DNA of 64,000 nt from Nissolia schottii (lineage: Eukaryota; Streptophyta; Magnoliopsida; Fabales; Fabaceae). A model generated the notes under the pieces. The model was not told where the DNA came from, ran no database searches, and worked only from the letters and a program-made list of their open reading frames with translations. The DNA is taken from contig QANU01031477.1 in NCBI GenBank assembly GCA_003254905.1, forward strand, positions 297,032 through 361,031. Direction: 5' to 3'. Shown here piece by piece: positions 31,802 to 44,215 of this stretch (positions are counted from its first letter, which is position 1; every line of letters begins with the position of its first letter). A program made the position numbers and the translations under genes.

Positions 31802-34800
31802 TTGCCTTGCCTGTTCAATGTCTAGTATTTTTTTCTCCTTCCAGAGAGAACATTAGGTGTGCTTCTATGTACCAGTTAGCTAGTATAGGAAAATAGAAAG
31901 GAAATAGTTTTTGATAATTACCACAGTTGAATAGGATACTGCAGTGAATCAGTACCTTGACTGTAATCCAGATAGAAAGAGAGCAGACTGCATTTGCTTA
32001 ATACAGATAAAAGATCCTTATGAGTTGTGGGATTTGAAGTTGAAACATGGTTTTCTTACAAGATTTTGTACCTTTCAATGAATGATGATTGAATAAGATT
32101 TAAATGTATATTTTCCCCTTTGTGTATGTATGTACTATTGTACCCTGTCAACATAAAATTAGCTTGGTTTTATGAATTAAATGATCATTCCTTACATCAT
32201 CCCCTACCACTAACCATTTAGTACTTAACTTGCAACACACACACATCAGCTTCTCCCATCGGAGTTATATCTAACGCATGCTCAAAGACAGACTAGTTCA
32301 TTTTATAAGGAGAAATGATTTATCCTAGTAGATCCTCCATACCAACCTACTTACCAAATAAAGTCAAAATTGTTTATTTTTTAAGATTTTAAGACATTAA
32401 GTACATCTACGTTTTACTTCATTTACTAGTTAAGATGTTGAGAATGATACATCATTACTCTTTCTTTTTTTTTTTTTCTCCATAAACTTAGAACCCCTTA
32501 TCACGTTTCCATGGCCCTTGGTTGGTGTTCTCTTGAATTCTTATGGCGCACACAACAAGGCAGTTTGTCCACTTGTCATTTCCTATTGCATGTTTGGACC
32601 TTGTGTCCCTTAGGCGACAAGTTCTCTTCCTTTGGCACACACATTCAAATCCCTCTCAGCATTTTCACCTCCGAACCCCTTTTCCCTCATGATGAATCCT
32701 TTTTATGTGGGGTTGACTTATTTTGAACTTTTCTGTTGACCTTTGATGGTTGCATGGATGGGGCAGTATATTAACTTCACTCAAAAGCTACATAGGTATT
32801 GGCCTCATAATCATTCTCACTAGTTGCACTTTTTTGTTAATGTTAAAAATGCCCCCATCATCATACCTAAAAAACAAGCAAGCCAAAGGGGCAGGATGGT
32901 TGGGGATAGATAGGTACATGTCAAACATCTCTGCCTTCCCCCCTTTATGTCTTTACATATAAATTTTTGTGACCAAACAACCAATGCTTTATGAATAAGA
33001 TGAATAAAATTTAGGCCCATTGGGGGTGAGGGTCTTCATCTCATGGCGTTGACAATCATTATGACTCCCAATTAGGTTTGGCATTTTTTCAACTTTCCAA
33101 ATCCAAACAAGGGCATGCTATTTTTGTGGCATTGAAAACCATAAAAGTATAATTTATGAGGTTTTGGAAGTAATGAGTTTCTTGGTCTCTTTGAAGTTGC
33201 CACCGAAAATCACCCCTCTCTTTCTGTCAAGTCACATGTGGTGGTGTTAGTAAGCAGGCACGAGTGAGATGATTAGGGGGCTCAGTGGTTACTAGCTTAT
33301 TAAGCAATGAAATAGTATTATTATATGAAGCAGTGGATGGAGGCATGTTGGAGTTATTAACCCATGGACTAATGAACACAAATATGGAATGAGAGGGTGG
33401 CATGCTTACTTAGATAGGACAAAATCCATATTTTTTCCTTGGAGTACTAAGAAGTTGCAGATGTTGGATTCTATCCGAAGGTTTCAAAGAACACATTGTC
33501 AGAAGGACCATGTGACTTTCTTAACTAATTAATTAGAAAGCAAAGGAAGGAAAAAAAATACCATTTTGATTCAAATCTCGGTTTACTATGACTTGGAAGA
33601 CAAGATTTTACTTCAATTGCAGCTTTTTTAGCTGAGAGCAGTGACTGTCATTATCCTAATTGTACAAATGAAGATATGGCAATGTGGTCTCACTGACAAA
33701 TATGTTCCTATACATGCAGAGCATGTCTTCTATATTAGGATGTTTTGTGTTGGAGAGATGGAAGGTGAGTAGTTAATCTTAGAGAGAATGAAAATTGTGA
33801 GAGTTAATTTATTTCCACTTGTTTGTGCCTTTGTGGATGGATACAACATTGGCTGAATGAAAATTAGTTTCATTGTTTTTATTGTTGGCACTGAGATGTT
33901 AATTATCAGAACCTTAATGTTATAGAGCAAAATACAAGGTCATGTAATAATAAAAGCATATTTAGCATATAGCTATTTTATGAGAATATCTTGCAATTCA
34001 TTTTCTGCTCTTGCTCTTAACTCCTCATCAAAAAATCGAGTTATTAAAATATGAAATGATAGTATTTGTGGGGAGGGCATATGATACCTCTTTATTCACC
34101 TACCAAAGCATCTATAGTTTGCATTCTATTTTTATTCTTTCATTTATCACACCGACTTTCATGTTACAGACTGGACCATAAAGGCTCATCTTAGCCATTC
34201 CCAGGATCCAGGCGCCCAACTCGACCAGCCACTCGCGAGCCCTCAAACAGCTTCGAGATCCTCTCCTCCCACCATCTCGGGCTCAACAACCCCGACATCC
34301 TCTCCTCCCACCGCGACTCGCGGATACGAGATATTCTCCCACCACCGTAACACGCGGAAGAACCTCAACGACCCCAGCTATATAATAACCCATACCCCAG
34401 GTATGAAAGATTATCTGATTATCACTTACTATACTCCCTTAAGCCCTTGCTAACTTGAGCGTTGGAGTCCTTGCAGGTACCCACCGCAGCGCGAGCCCAG
34501 AGACCTTAAAGCTCCAGGATGCAGAGTGTGGACCGAGGTACATACTTCGGAACAATATCTATTATTTACTGTCACCTATTTAGCATGTCTCTACGAAATG
34601 GATCATGATGATTTTAAATCACTAGAAAATTTTTAAAAACTGCAAAACGAATTGCTACTATTTATCCGTTAATCTTTCTGAGCACAAAGGAAGCGAACTA
34701 TATTGTCACAAACACGGTAAATATTTAGGGTTATGCATCCATTTTTTATTCATAAAAAGGATTATGTATTCCCTAGTTGAGTAAAGGTAGCTTAAGACTT

Positions 34801-36213
34801 CTCAAGCTATTCAAGTATGTTAGTGGTGTGAGATTCGAATAATCTGAATTTGAATAAAAGAAGTTCTGATCTCTTAAACATGTGATCTTTAGTTCGACCT
34901 CAAGATTTATGTGTATGAAAAGAAAGTATCATTGAGAGAAATTTTCATTTAAGCGTCTTACTTTCATTAATTAATACAAAAATGCATCATCTAATGTCAA
35001 TATAAGTTAACTACTTTTATAAAATAGTGGATATCTAGCGATTTGTTTTGTTGCTCAAACATTTTACCATCATTAACAGTGGTAAAATCATGTCAAATAT
35101 TATGTAAGCTCCAGCATATCATTCATTAATTAACCTATCTTGCATTTGACAGATACTAATGAAAAAGATAAACCAACCTCATTAATTTTGGACTCTACTA
35201 ATTTGTGGTCCACACTCAAACCATTTGTACACGCAGTTTTGTCACAAAACTACAATGCCCTTGGTCTGTACAATCTTGTCCTTTCTAGTGGATATATATG
35301 TAAGAGAAAGAACCTCATGAGTAGAAGGGGAGCATCATGGATATTGGTCTGTCATTTCTACATATTGTGATGATAATATATGCCATATAATATGGTGCTA
35401 GTGTTGGTGCTTCAAAGCATGCGAATGCTTGCATCACACATGACTTGATGCTTCCCTAAGCAGGAACCCATATGCAAGAAAGAAAAAAAAAAACATAAAA
35501 AAGAAAAACAAAATGTCCCTTAGCATTGTGACACAAGACAACTAGCTACCAAATACAATCAATGTAGGCACAAAGCTACATAGCCTAATAGGACTATTGC
35601 AAACTTCCCCCAAATGGGCCCCACTATCCCTTCCTATGAATGTTAATCCCATTCTCTCAACAATCCTTGCACGTGAATGTTGCAATGTGCTTAGATTTTC
35701 ATCATCCTAGGAAATTTCTGTTCCTTTAAGTACACTAGACTTTTTATGTAGCAATGCAGAGAGACTATATGATGATACATTTATTTAAAATAAAATAAAT
35801 GAGATGTCCCTTTTGCATATCTTATCTGGATTTACCTGATTAATGGCTCATATTAGTGGTTGACAATGGGAAATTAGGCATGTAATGTGAATTAGCCACG
35901 TGTCAGCACAAAAAGAAAAAAGAGCACATAAAATTTCCAATTTCCCTGTGGCAATGAATGGGATCTTTGAAAGCATAACGTCACACTGCATATTGCTTGG
36001 CCATGAATTTCATCTAAGTGCCCCACTTGATTGCTATAGAAATCTAGGTATAGCAACTTTCACTGATTACAATGGAAGCTACAACTGCTATGGAATTTAA
36101 CTAGTACAAGTAAGTAAACAACGACAATAATAATGATAATAATAGCAACAATTAGCTTAATTAATTATCCCATTTGGGATAATGCAGCTAACAAAACATA
36201 TAACTTGTGTCAT
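31802..36213. other. Intergenic region between the carrier gene and XND1
   Basis: No gene is supported in 4.4 kb. The first 350 bases would be the carrier 3'UTR. A GC-rich LTR fragment at about 34190-34560 stands out from the AT-rich background. Remaining open frames are short with no family resemblance. Confidence 0.6.
34190..34560 (+). mobile_element. LTR-retrotransposon LTR fragment (Gypsy-like)
   Basis: A GC-rich stretch with CCAACTCGACCAGCCACTCG and repeated CATCCTCTCCTCCCACC words, then GCTATATAATAACCC (TATA), then TGACTTGAGCG-like CTAACTTGAGCGTTGGAGTC and CTTGCAGGTACCC. The phrase 'cttgag cgt cggagt ... ttgcaggtaccc' is familiar from the U5 end of plant Gypsy LTRs. Target duplications were not found, so the ends are approximate. 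Confidence 0.6.
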
Positions 36214-37407
36214 CTAATTTGGCAAGCTAATTTCATCAAGATCATCCAATGACAAGAAGACTTCATCCAAACATGAGAGCTGCGTTCCATCACCACTATC
36301 ACCATCATCATTTTCATCGCGCTCATAAACTCGACATATCACCCATTTACTATAATCCTGAATTGAACAGATTGAGGGAAAAAAGAATAGAATCAATAAT
36401 CAAAGTGGTATACAATAGGAATTGCTATGAACCAACAATGTCATCCAATCAAATTTTGCCACGTAAGCAAAAATAGTTGATATGCATATGGAATGATTTG
36501 ACTGGACCACAACAGTTTATAACAATTAAACTCATACACGAAGTCTATGTTTTTGGGGTGAAATTTTTGATGTACTAACTGATTTTGGTTGTGATCTTCT
36601 TCTGGTTGATCTGCTAGAGGATGATGCAGAATCTGATAGGCGATACTCTTGCATTATCCAATTGGTTCTGTTGCCATCAGGGGCTTCTCCCATGTAGAAC
36701 ACATAGAATTTCTTCACACCAACAACACTCCTGTTGCTTGAGCTTGAAACCACTGGTTCTTCCATTCCCATTGCGTTCCAATAACCATTGGCAGTGACCC
36801 TATTTTGTATCCTCCTGCTGTAGTAGTACCATTGGTTCCCCTCTGCCAAAGCTCTGCCTGCGCACATAGATATATATATAAACATGCACAAACACCGACA
36901 ATTAATTAATATACTAGCATGAAATTCTGTACTAGACTAGTTGTTAAGATATAAAATCATTGAATTGCTTCTACACAATAGTTTAAGTTTTTAGAAGAAA
37001 TGATTCCGACATGGTATCAGAGCTTTTATTTTCAAGTGGCCTAGAGTTTGATCCTTGTCGCCCTCATTCTTCGAAATAAAATAAGTCGAATTTCAGCACA
37101 AGGCATGTGCATTGTCCACGCTTGCGCGAGGAAGCACGTTATGATATAGAACCATTCATTTGCCTCTATTTAACAACTTAAAGCTTATGAGAGAGATGAT
37201 TCTAAACAACATATATTGAAAGATAAAGAAAGAAAGAATGATACCATCAAGTTCCCAGGGATCATAAGGGTAGAGATCAAGATCAGGGATGACATCAGGG
37301 TGGCAAGGAAGAAGGGATGCCTTTCTGTGAAGGAAATGGACTACAAGCTCTTCATCTGTGGGATAAAACCGAAACCCCGGTGGAAGGTTGACATTGTTAT
37401 CTCCCAT
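36214..37407 (-). CDS. XND1: NAC-domain transcription factor, XND1/NAC104 orthologue
   Basis: Three exons (37407-37245, 36857-36580, 36357-36214) join in frame to give 194 residues, close to the short Arabidopsis XND1. NAC subdomain A is [20 protein letters not shown]. It is followed by [20 protein letters not shown], the DNA-binding stretch [13 protein letters not shown]...[12 protein letters not shown], and NWIMQEYRL. The last exon begins [12 protein letters not shown] and ends [20 protein letters not shown], nearly the same as the XND1 C-terminus, which holds the acidic and LxCxE-like motifs reported to bind the retinoblastoma-related protein. XND1 represses programmed cell death and secondary wall formation in xylem vessels and affects water transport. 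The ATG at 37407 is the only in-frame start near the NAC domain. Intron 1 carries a miniature LTR element. Confidence 0.95.
36942..37208 (+). mobile_element. TRIM-like miniature LTR retroelement in XND1 intron 1
   Basis: A direct repeat of about 70 bases lies at 36942-37011 (TGTTAAGATATAAAATCATT...TTCCGACA) and 37137-37208 (CGTTATGATATAGAACCATT...TTCTAAACA). Directly after the first copy comes TGGTATCAGAGC (37012-37023), the standard primer-binding site complementary to initiator tRNA-Met. The internal part is only about 125 bases and noncoding. The LTR-PBS-internal-LTR order with tiny LTRs defines a TRIM. No clear target duplication remains. Confidence 0.75.
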
Positions 37408-37506
37408 CAAAGCAGCTGCTACACAAATAGTTGCAGCAAACAGAAAAGAAAAAGGAGTATGAGAGGAATACAGAATGCAGGGTGGAAGTGGTGTAAGGTA
37501 TGGTAT

Positions 37507-37568
37507 TATTTATAGTGCAAAGAAAGGAAGGAAAGAAAGACTAGATGGATAGATAGATAGATAGATAG
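37507..37568 (-). promoter_or_regulatory. TATA box and (GATA)n repeat in the XND1 promoter
   Basis: On the gene strand TATAAATA (37514-37507) sits about 100 bases upstream of the start codon. A GATA/TATC microsatellite (37548-37568) follows immediately upstream and may vary in length between accessions. Confidence 0.6.
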
Positions 37569-40153
37569 GCATAAAAAGAGAATGACGTGAAACTGAAGGT
37601 GGAGTTTATCACATACAAATACAATACTGAATTTACTGATATACAATTTTTCAATGTTTAATCAAATAGTATTTGATATAAAGTTTTCTGTGCACTTTCA
37701 GCACTCAACACCAAGCAAGCTGAATATATAACGGAATGTGATGAACTGATTAGCCAAAAAAAAGGGGATCCTATAAGTGTGTTTGGGGGAGGCTTGACTT
37801 GTGAGAGTAAGGGTGTGTGTAGCATAGTAGCAGATACTTCTATAGCTTTTTTGATTTTATTATTTATTATATTGCTATGGATACAAGGAACCTTTATTAG
37901 AGAGAAAATATATGAGAAATTTTGGTTTGATTTATTGATAGTGTGGGTCATCATCACACTTCATGCTGATATCATCCACCTCTTTATGTCCACGTGGCAA
38001 GCAAGCATGAGTATGGTTTAGGGTCTTGGACCAATTGAATTGGGGGTGACCGGCCTCATGGAGTGTACCTACCTACGTATAATGGTTACTAGCAATTAAT
38101 TGTCATAAGGTTTTTCTTTAGATTTAAATACAACAAGTTTTGTTTGCTTTCTCTGCCCATATGCTTTCTTTACTTGCCTTGCTTTCTAATCAAGAGAAAT
38201 TCTTGTGTAATTTTAAAGCATTACGTTAAATATGTTTTAAAACACATGATGAATGATTTTTTAATCTTCATTTTAAATGATTTACCATTTAAAATGTTAT
38301 TTATTATGTAGTTCAGATAATATTTAATATGACGTTTCAAAACCATACTGAAATTTTCGTGTAATCAATGGATTAGTCTTAGAAGCGGGACCTGCACACA
38401 TACATTCCACATGAAACACAGCAATCAATAACCATTTCTTTGGAAAGGGGAGTTTAACTGATTTTGTTGGGTCATTTGGTGGGGGCCAAAGAAGCCCCCC
38501 AACATTATTTTATATAATTAATCAATTATTAAATCTTGCACAAGAAAGAAACAAAATACACTAGGAATGTACTACTTTGCTTATAAATTTTGCAACCATA
38601 AATAACATTTTGCAGCTCAATTATTATTGATTTTTCCTTCTGGTATTGGAGCTCGGCAATTATATTTCTTCCACTAAAGTAGACAGCCCTGTTCTGTATC
38701 TCATCACAATCTAAATTTCTATAGTACCATCCAAGTGCACTTAGGAGTATAATCATATGGAGACTCGTAGATATAAGAGGTTCTAGCTAGTTACAAACTT
38801 ACATAGGTTTACGCAATGCCTTTCTTATTTGTCATTATCTCCCTTTAAGTTGGTAACAACTTTCAAGAGCTCAAATCAAACTAAGGGCATCAATAACAGA
38901 AACAATTATTGTTTCAAAATCTGTGTGCCATGTAAAACTTTCTTGCGCCAATTTCGTGATGCAACTACCCCTCCGCCCACCCCTTTCTCAAAGGAACAAG
39001 TTACACATACGTGGATGTGGAAGCTCTATCTGCAAACGTGTGCACCAATTATATATGGGCTCTAGTGGACCAATGAAACGGCCTTCAAACATATAAGGCA
39101 TATATGTTTCTTCCACAAGGCCCAGTGAACAAAATTCCTACACTATATGAGCTTAGTTCGTCTTTCATATCCATTGCACCTTTGGTACTTATCCTAATCA
39201 TCAGATTGAATGTCAGTGCTTATCCCACAAAGAAATTGCTCATCATACACATCATTAATTGTTTCATTTTTTTTCTTCTTTTTAACTTTTCTATATGTGG
39301 GAACAGAGGAAAGTGTAATAGTAATGACATTTGTTAATTAATTAGCTGCGACATATCGTGGCTGTAAAGTTGTTGTAACTATAGCATTTCCCTATGACCA
39401 AAGTTCTGGAATCTAGTGACTATAGCATTAAAGTGGAAAATGAAGGTGCACAGAGTGCTGCTTCTATATATGGTGAGGTTATCATGAGAAGCAAAGACTA
39501 AAAAACATTGGATTTGAAACAAAGGGATTGGTGAAAGGCTGAAAATGAAGCATGAACAGCACCCTCTATTTCTTGCTTCCCTTAAATCAAGAAAAACCAC
39601 ATTCCCTATGCTGGATAAGTAATCACAAGTTGGGGTCAGATCCATGTTGTACATTTTGGAATATTTCCCATTTTCATTGCCATACTCTCAAGTAATTATT
39701 ATCTTTAATGTGATTGAGACATCTTAATAAAGTCACAATTACACTAATATATCTTCTCTCATTTTTTTTTTCCTCTTAAGTGTTACCTGTTATTCAATTA
39801 GTTAGAGAATGGAAGAATACTAAAAAGACAATAAGAATGCTCCAAATGGAGTGAGTAAGCAAGTTTGGCTTAATTGAGTGGTAGGTCAGAATCTAAATCC
39901 CTATCCTTTTCGTTTGTTGGTCGACATCAAAGGTTAGGGAGAAAAAAATAAATGAGAACAAGAAAATGATCTATATGTAAAAAAGTGATTTACTGTGACT
40001 AGTAGCTAGTAGCATTACATTGGATAAAGGGTCATTTTCGACTGGATTTCCTCCCCTCCCTCTCCTTTTTGGACAGCATTTAGTTCAAACATTTAAAGAA
40101 ATATTACTAAATGGTTATGAAAAAACAGCCATTTGCTCCCAACACTCAATATT

Positions 40154-40298
40154 CAATGCCTTATTTTGTTTTTTTTTGGTAGACAATGGGGCCGAAGCCC
40201 AAAGAAAGAAACAACAAAAATACAAAACTAGCCTCCACGAGGCCACGCGATCTGAATCAAATCGTTCAGAAGAAGAGGGCGACAATGCCTTATTTTGT
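40154..40298 (-). mobile_element. 5'-truncated LINE insertion with a 16-base target duplication
   Basis: CAATGCCTTATTTTGT occurs at 40154-40169 and again at 40283-40298. Between them, 113 bases start with a poly(T) tract on the plus strand and GGTAGACAATGGGGCCGAAG. Read on the minus strand, the insert ends GGGCTTCGGCCCCATTGTC and poly(A), like the 3' end of a plant L1 LINE. A perfect long target duplication plus poly(A) shows a recent target-primed insertion of a strongly truncated element. Confidence 0.85.
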
Positions 40299-40718
40299 GA
40301 CTCGTTGCAAGCATAGCTCTGAAATAACAGTAAACTAAACAGTGAAACATTAATTGGCAGCAATTAAACTATATAATAAAGAAAAATATGATGTACTCTA
40401 TGGTTATCACTTGTCAGTCACTTAAGAAGAGGTTGCATTGCATGTATAATGTGTTTGATGTTTTCATTAGATCAACAATATTATTGTTGGACTCTGACTG
40501 CTGTATTTGTTGACAAAAGAAGCAACTACAAGCGTAATTTTAAATTTAGCAGTTAGCCAATCTTCGTCAAATCCATCATGCTTGTCTTCAGGACAAGAGT
40601 ACTGCTTGTTACTATTGCTAGTAGTATCTTCTTTATCAGAACAAATGCATTTTTTTTATTGAAGACAATTTTGTTTGAGTCTTAGTATAACTTTATGAGC
40701 AATAAAGCTTTTTTTTTT

Positions 40719-41064
40719 GAGTTTTTAATATGAGTACATATTAGGGTTCGAACCTTAAACCTCTAGTTAAACTAAAACTAAAACAACCTCTTGCTAATTG
40801 ATTTACGCGCTCAGTATAGTTTATTTCAAATGGTTCTATTTATTTTATTTATTTTTGTCTAGAACACATGTATCTTTTCATCGGAGATAGTCAATCTAAC
40901 TTCAGTTACATGGTTTAATCTAACCTGAAAAAAGAAAAAAAAAACTCTCCCTTCTGAATTTTTAATGTAACTATATACTAAAATTTGACGCGAGACCTCT
41001 CATAAAACTAAAACTATAACGACCTCTTACTAGCTAATCTACATGCTTGTGTGGTTTATTTAGA
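40719..41064 (-). mobile_element. Two degenerate tRNA-derived SINE-like units in tandem
   Basis: Two similar stretches (about 40719-40829 and 40958-41064) in the same orientation. On the minus strand each shows a box A-like TCAATTAGCAAGAGG / GATTAGCTAGTAAGAGG and a box B-like GGTTCGAACC (only partly kept in the second) about 45 bases later, as in tRNA-type polymerase III promoters. This suggests old tRNA-derived SINEs. Confidence 0.45.
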
Positions 41065-41962
41065 GTACTATTAACAAAACATGCTCATAGCCAACAAGAA
41101 AATAACATTAGCATCTTCTTGGAGGAAATCTAGGGAAGCAAGATTGGATGTGTCTTTTCACCACCTGAGGTTGAGATTACAGATTGAAAGCGAATGAAAG
41201 TGCTATACTCATTTAGATCCGTGATTGTGTATTCATGTATATCACCTACCTGCATCCATTGCTGAAATTTGGGGGCAGTGGATTTTTGACACACTTGACC
41301 TAATTTGACTTAGGAAAAATATTGTAACATCAACAATTAAACATGTAATTTTACAACTGGCACCGGCTAAATTTTTGAAATTTTGGTGCGATGTTGATGT
41401 GGAAAAGTTGAATACTTTATTAGGTCACCTAATTTCATTCTAGATTTCCCACTTCAATGTTTGTACCTCCAACATAACTTAAAAAATGTAACTGGCACAC
41501 AAAAGGAAAAATAAATAAATAATTGTGTTATAAGATTAATGTTAATTACTCTTTTTTACTGCGTATGTGACTTTGCTACTTACATTTCATTTTTAACCTA
41601 TGCAGGTGTTCACCAAGATGGTTCTTTATTTTGTGCCTATCCCTTGCTTATTATGTCAATGGTTGTGCTTATTGTTTAATTTGGTACCTTTCAAAGTTGA
41701 AACATGATTATCTGTTACAAGAACCAATAATAGGAAATAAAATCCTGTCCTCCACAAATTTTGAAGGTGGCAATAAAAGATAAGAAGTTTGAAATGACAT
41801 GAAAGGCATGCTATGCGTTTGCCTTGTAGGCATGGTCCAAACTATTGTGATGAAGAAAAACTGCAACCAATGTTACTAATACTTTTTTGCTACAACATAG
41901 GATGTGAATAAACAATTATTGTCATATAGTTCAAAGTCCAAATTTCAATAATACGAGAAAAT

Positions 41963-42330
41963 TGTAAAGAGATATAATATAAAATTATTGAATTTTTATT
42001 CTCTCATTAGTTTAAATTTTGGGAAGAAATGATTCTTAAGATGATATCAAATTGAGAGAAATAAATCAAGAGGTTAAAGATTCGATCTTCCACAGTCATA
42101 TTGAGAGAAATGGATCCTTCCCGACTATATTAGGAGAGATAGTTCTTAACATGATCTTAAAATCACTATGATTAAGAGATTAAATGTTTGATCATTCAAG
42201 GTTTTCATTTAAAAATTTATTCACACTACATACTAAAAGAGTTATTATATAGAAGAACGATAATATAAAAATATTAAAATTGTTTTCTTATGTTAGCTTA
42301 AACTTAAAGGAGTGCAGGTAAGATACTACA
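41963..42330 (+). mobile_element. Decayed TRIM-like element related to the XND1 intron element
   Basis: A segment at about 41963-42041 (GATATAATATAAAATTATTG..., AAGAAATGATTCTTAAGA) resembles the 36942 LTR. It is followed by TGATATCAAATT, a decayed primer-binding site in the right place. A second terminal-like stretch with TAATATAAAAATATTAAAAT and GCTTAAACTTAAAGGAG lies at about 42250-42330. The internal part contains repeated TTGAGAGAAAT words. Confidence 0.45.
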
Positions 42331-42790
42331 TATAATTGGCTCATGGTAACAAGAAAAGTATAATCATCGCCGACCTCTCTATTTTATTTCTAAATTTATT
42401 TTGTAACACAAGGTCAAAGATAGTTGAATTCCTATGGGGCTTACGAGCCATGCCTTTTAGAAATATTCAAATTCACAAGAAAGTTTGCCCCATCCTTTTG
42501 GTAACAATTAAATTTTTTCTTTTACTGCTTATGTAGATTTTAGAGAAAAGAAATCTTGGAAAGCTGTCTTTAGTTGACAATATATTTTTTTTGTCTTCTT
42601 TAGGAAATGAATAGAAAATATTTTCTTTAAATGAAAAAAGTGACAATATAAATATTAGCCGGTTAATTGAAATGACATTTGACTCTTACCCATTCTTCGT
42701 TGATAATTACCTTACTATAAAACTAAAGCTATTTAATGAAATCACAAATATCATTTCAAAAGGCGATTTAAAATTTTATAATTCTCCCAA

Positions 42791-42935
42791 CGCCAATTAT
42801 ATAGTACTCAAGAGTCAAACTCGAGATCACTACTTAATGTCTGATATCTTTTTGTTTTTCTTTACGCCGATTATATAATACTAAGAATCAAATTCGATCA
42901 CTACTTAATGCTGAATATCTTTTTGTGTTTCTTCA
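42791..42935. repeat. Tandem dimer of about 72 bases
   Basis: Unit 1 (42791-42864) starts CGCCAATTATATAGTACT and unit 2 (42865-42935) CGCCGATTATATAATACT. Both continue with GATCACTACTTAATG and ATATCTTTTTGT. A third copy starts with CGCC and stops. Confidence 0.8.
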
Positions 42936-44055
42936 CGCCCCTACCAACCTTAAACAGTTTTCAAGCAGACTTCTCAATGGTAAATTAATAACTCGTTTCT
43001 TTTTTATGGATTGTTAGCCCATTTGTATCCAAAAAGCTAAACATTGCTGCCAGCTATTGTTAATTGCTCTTTCATATTGAAGCAAAAGAAAAGGATCTCT
43101 AATATGAACTCAATAATTCTAATTATAGCATTTGGTGTACAATTTTAGACACTAGTTGTAAATAGGAGAGTAAAAGAGAATTTCGATTAATGTTATCCCT
43201 TTGTAATCATGCAAATATCAACTTGATCATACAATTTGGAGTAATAATTTGTCTTTAACAGCTTGATTTGCTCATGAGCCTCTGTTATTCTTAATTAGTG
43301 GGAGTTTGCCTCCACTAAAAGACTTCTTAATTAGTTATTGCTATAAATATCTATTTTTTTATAAAAAAGAAAAAAAGAAAAAAGAAAAGGGAAAACCTTA
43401 TTCATCAGTCAGCAGCCTCCTATGACTTATTGGTAAGGTTGAAAGTTACTTATTGGTTGGTAATGGAGAAACAGTTCATTGAAGTAAATGGGGTGAATAC
43501 GATTTGTGCATGATTTACATTCATTCGCATCCAGCAATGGTAATCATTGAATATGCTCAGAACTGTCATGCTAACACCTACACAAGTCTAATCCAATGTC
43601 TAAGGGTGATATTGGTAATGTGTCATATATGCACATTCATTTTTCACATTCTTCACATTTAATCACTTACCATTTGTTTTTCTCTTTTTCATTCTTCAAC
43701 ACCATTAATCCACGCTAGACATATAACTGATGTAAGCATATATTGTTTGTACAACGATAAATGTTACATTCACATTATTTTAAGATAAAAAATAAGCAAA
43801 TTTAATCATAATCAACTAGAAAAAAAAATACAAAAATATAAAGTAATATAAGTGTAAATATGTGGATAGTATTGCTTTTTGTATGAAACATTTCATTTGT
43901 AAGGATAAAGTTACTAATCTAAATTTTTACCATATTTCCTGATAGGGCTCCAAGAGTATATAAGCCAAGATATATCACTCAGAACATAGGCCCAAGGGCT
44001 GCTATATCTCTCCATAAAGAATGTTAACTGCAGGAGAATCATGGGAGTAGGAGAA

Positions 44056-44215
44056 CGGATCCTACCAAAGATGATTTTTCAAATGTGTGTCATCTCTCAC
44101 CTTTAATTTTCTTGTGTCATATGTCATGAATGAGTCTCATCATTAGAATCAATGGTGATAGTAAAAAAATCAACATGAGAAAATCTGTTCCCATACCAGT
44201 AGAGTGGACGAGGGA
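44056..44215. mobile_element. Decayed fold-back element related to the one at 7077
   Basis: It shares the words GGATCC, GATGATTTTTC / GATGAATTTTC, TCATCTCTCACC, GAGTCTCATC and AATGGTGATAG in the same order as the intronic element at 7077-7265. The arms are imperfect. Confidence 0.4.

Noticed and set aside
40733..40760. GGTTCGAACC as part of a functional tRNA gene
   Set aside because: No cloverleaf with acceptor and anticodon stems can be formed; it fits a decayed SINE better.
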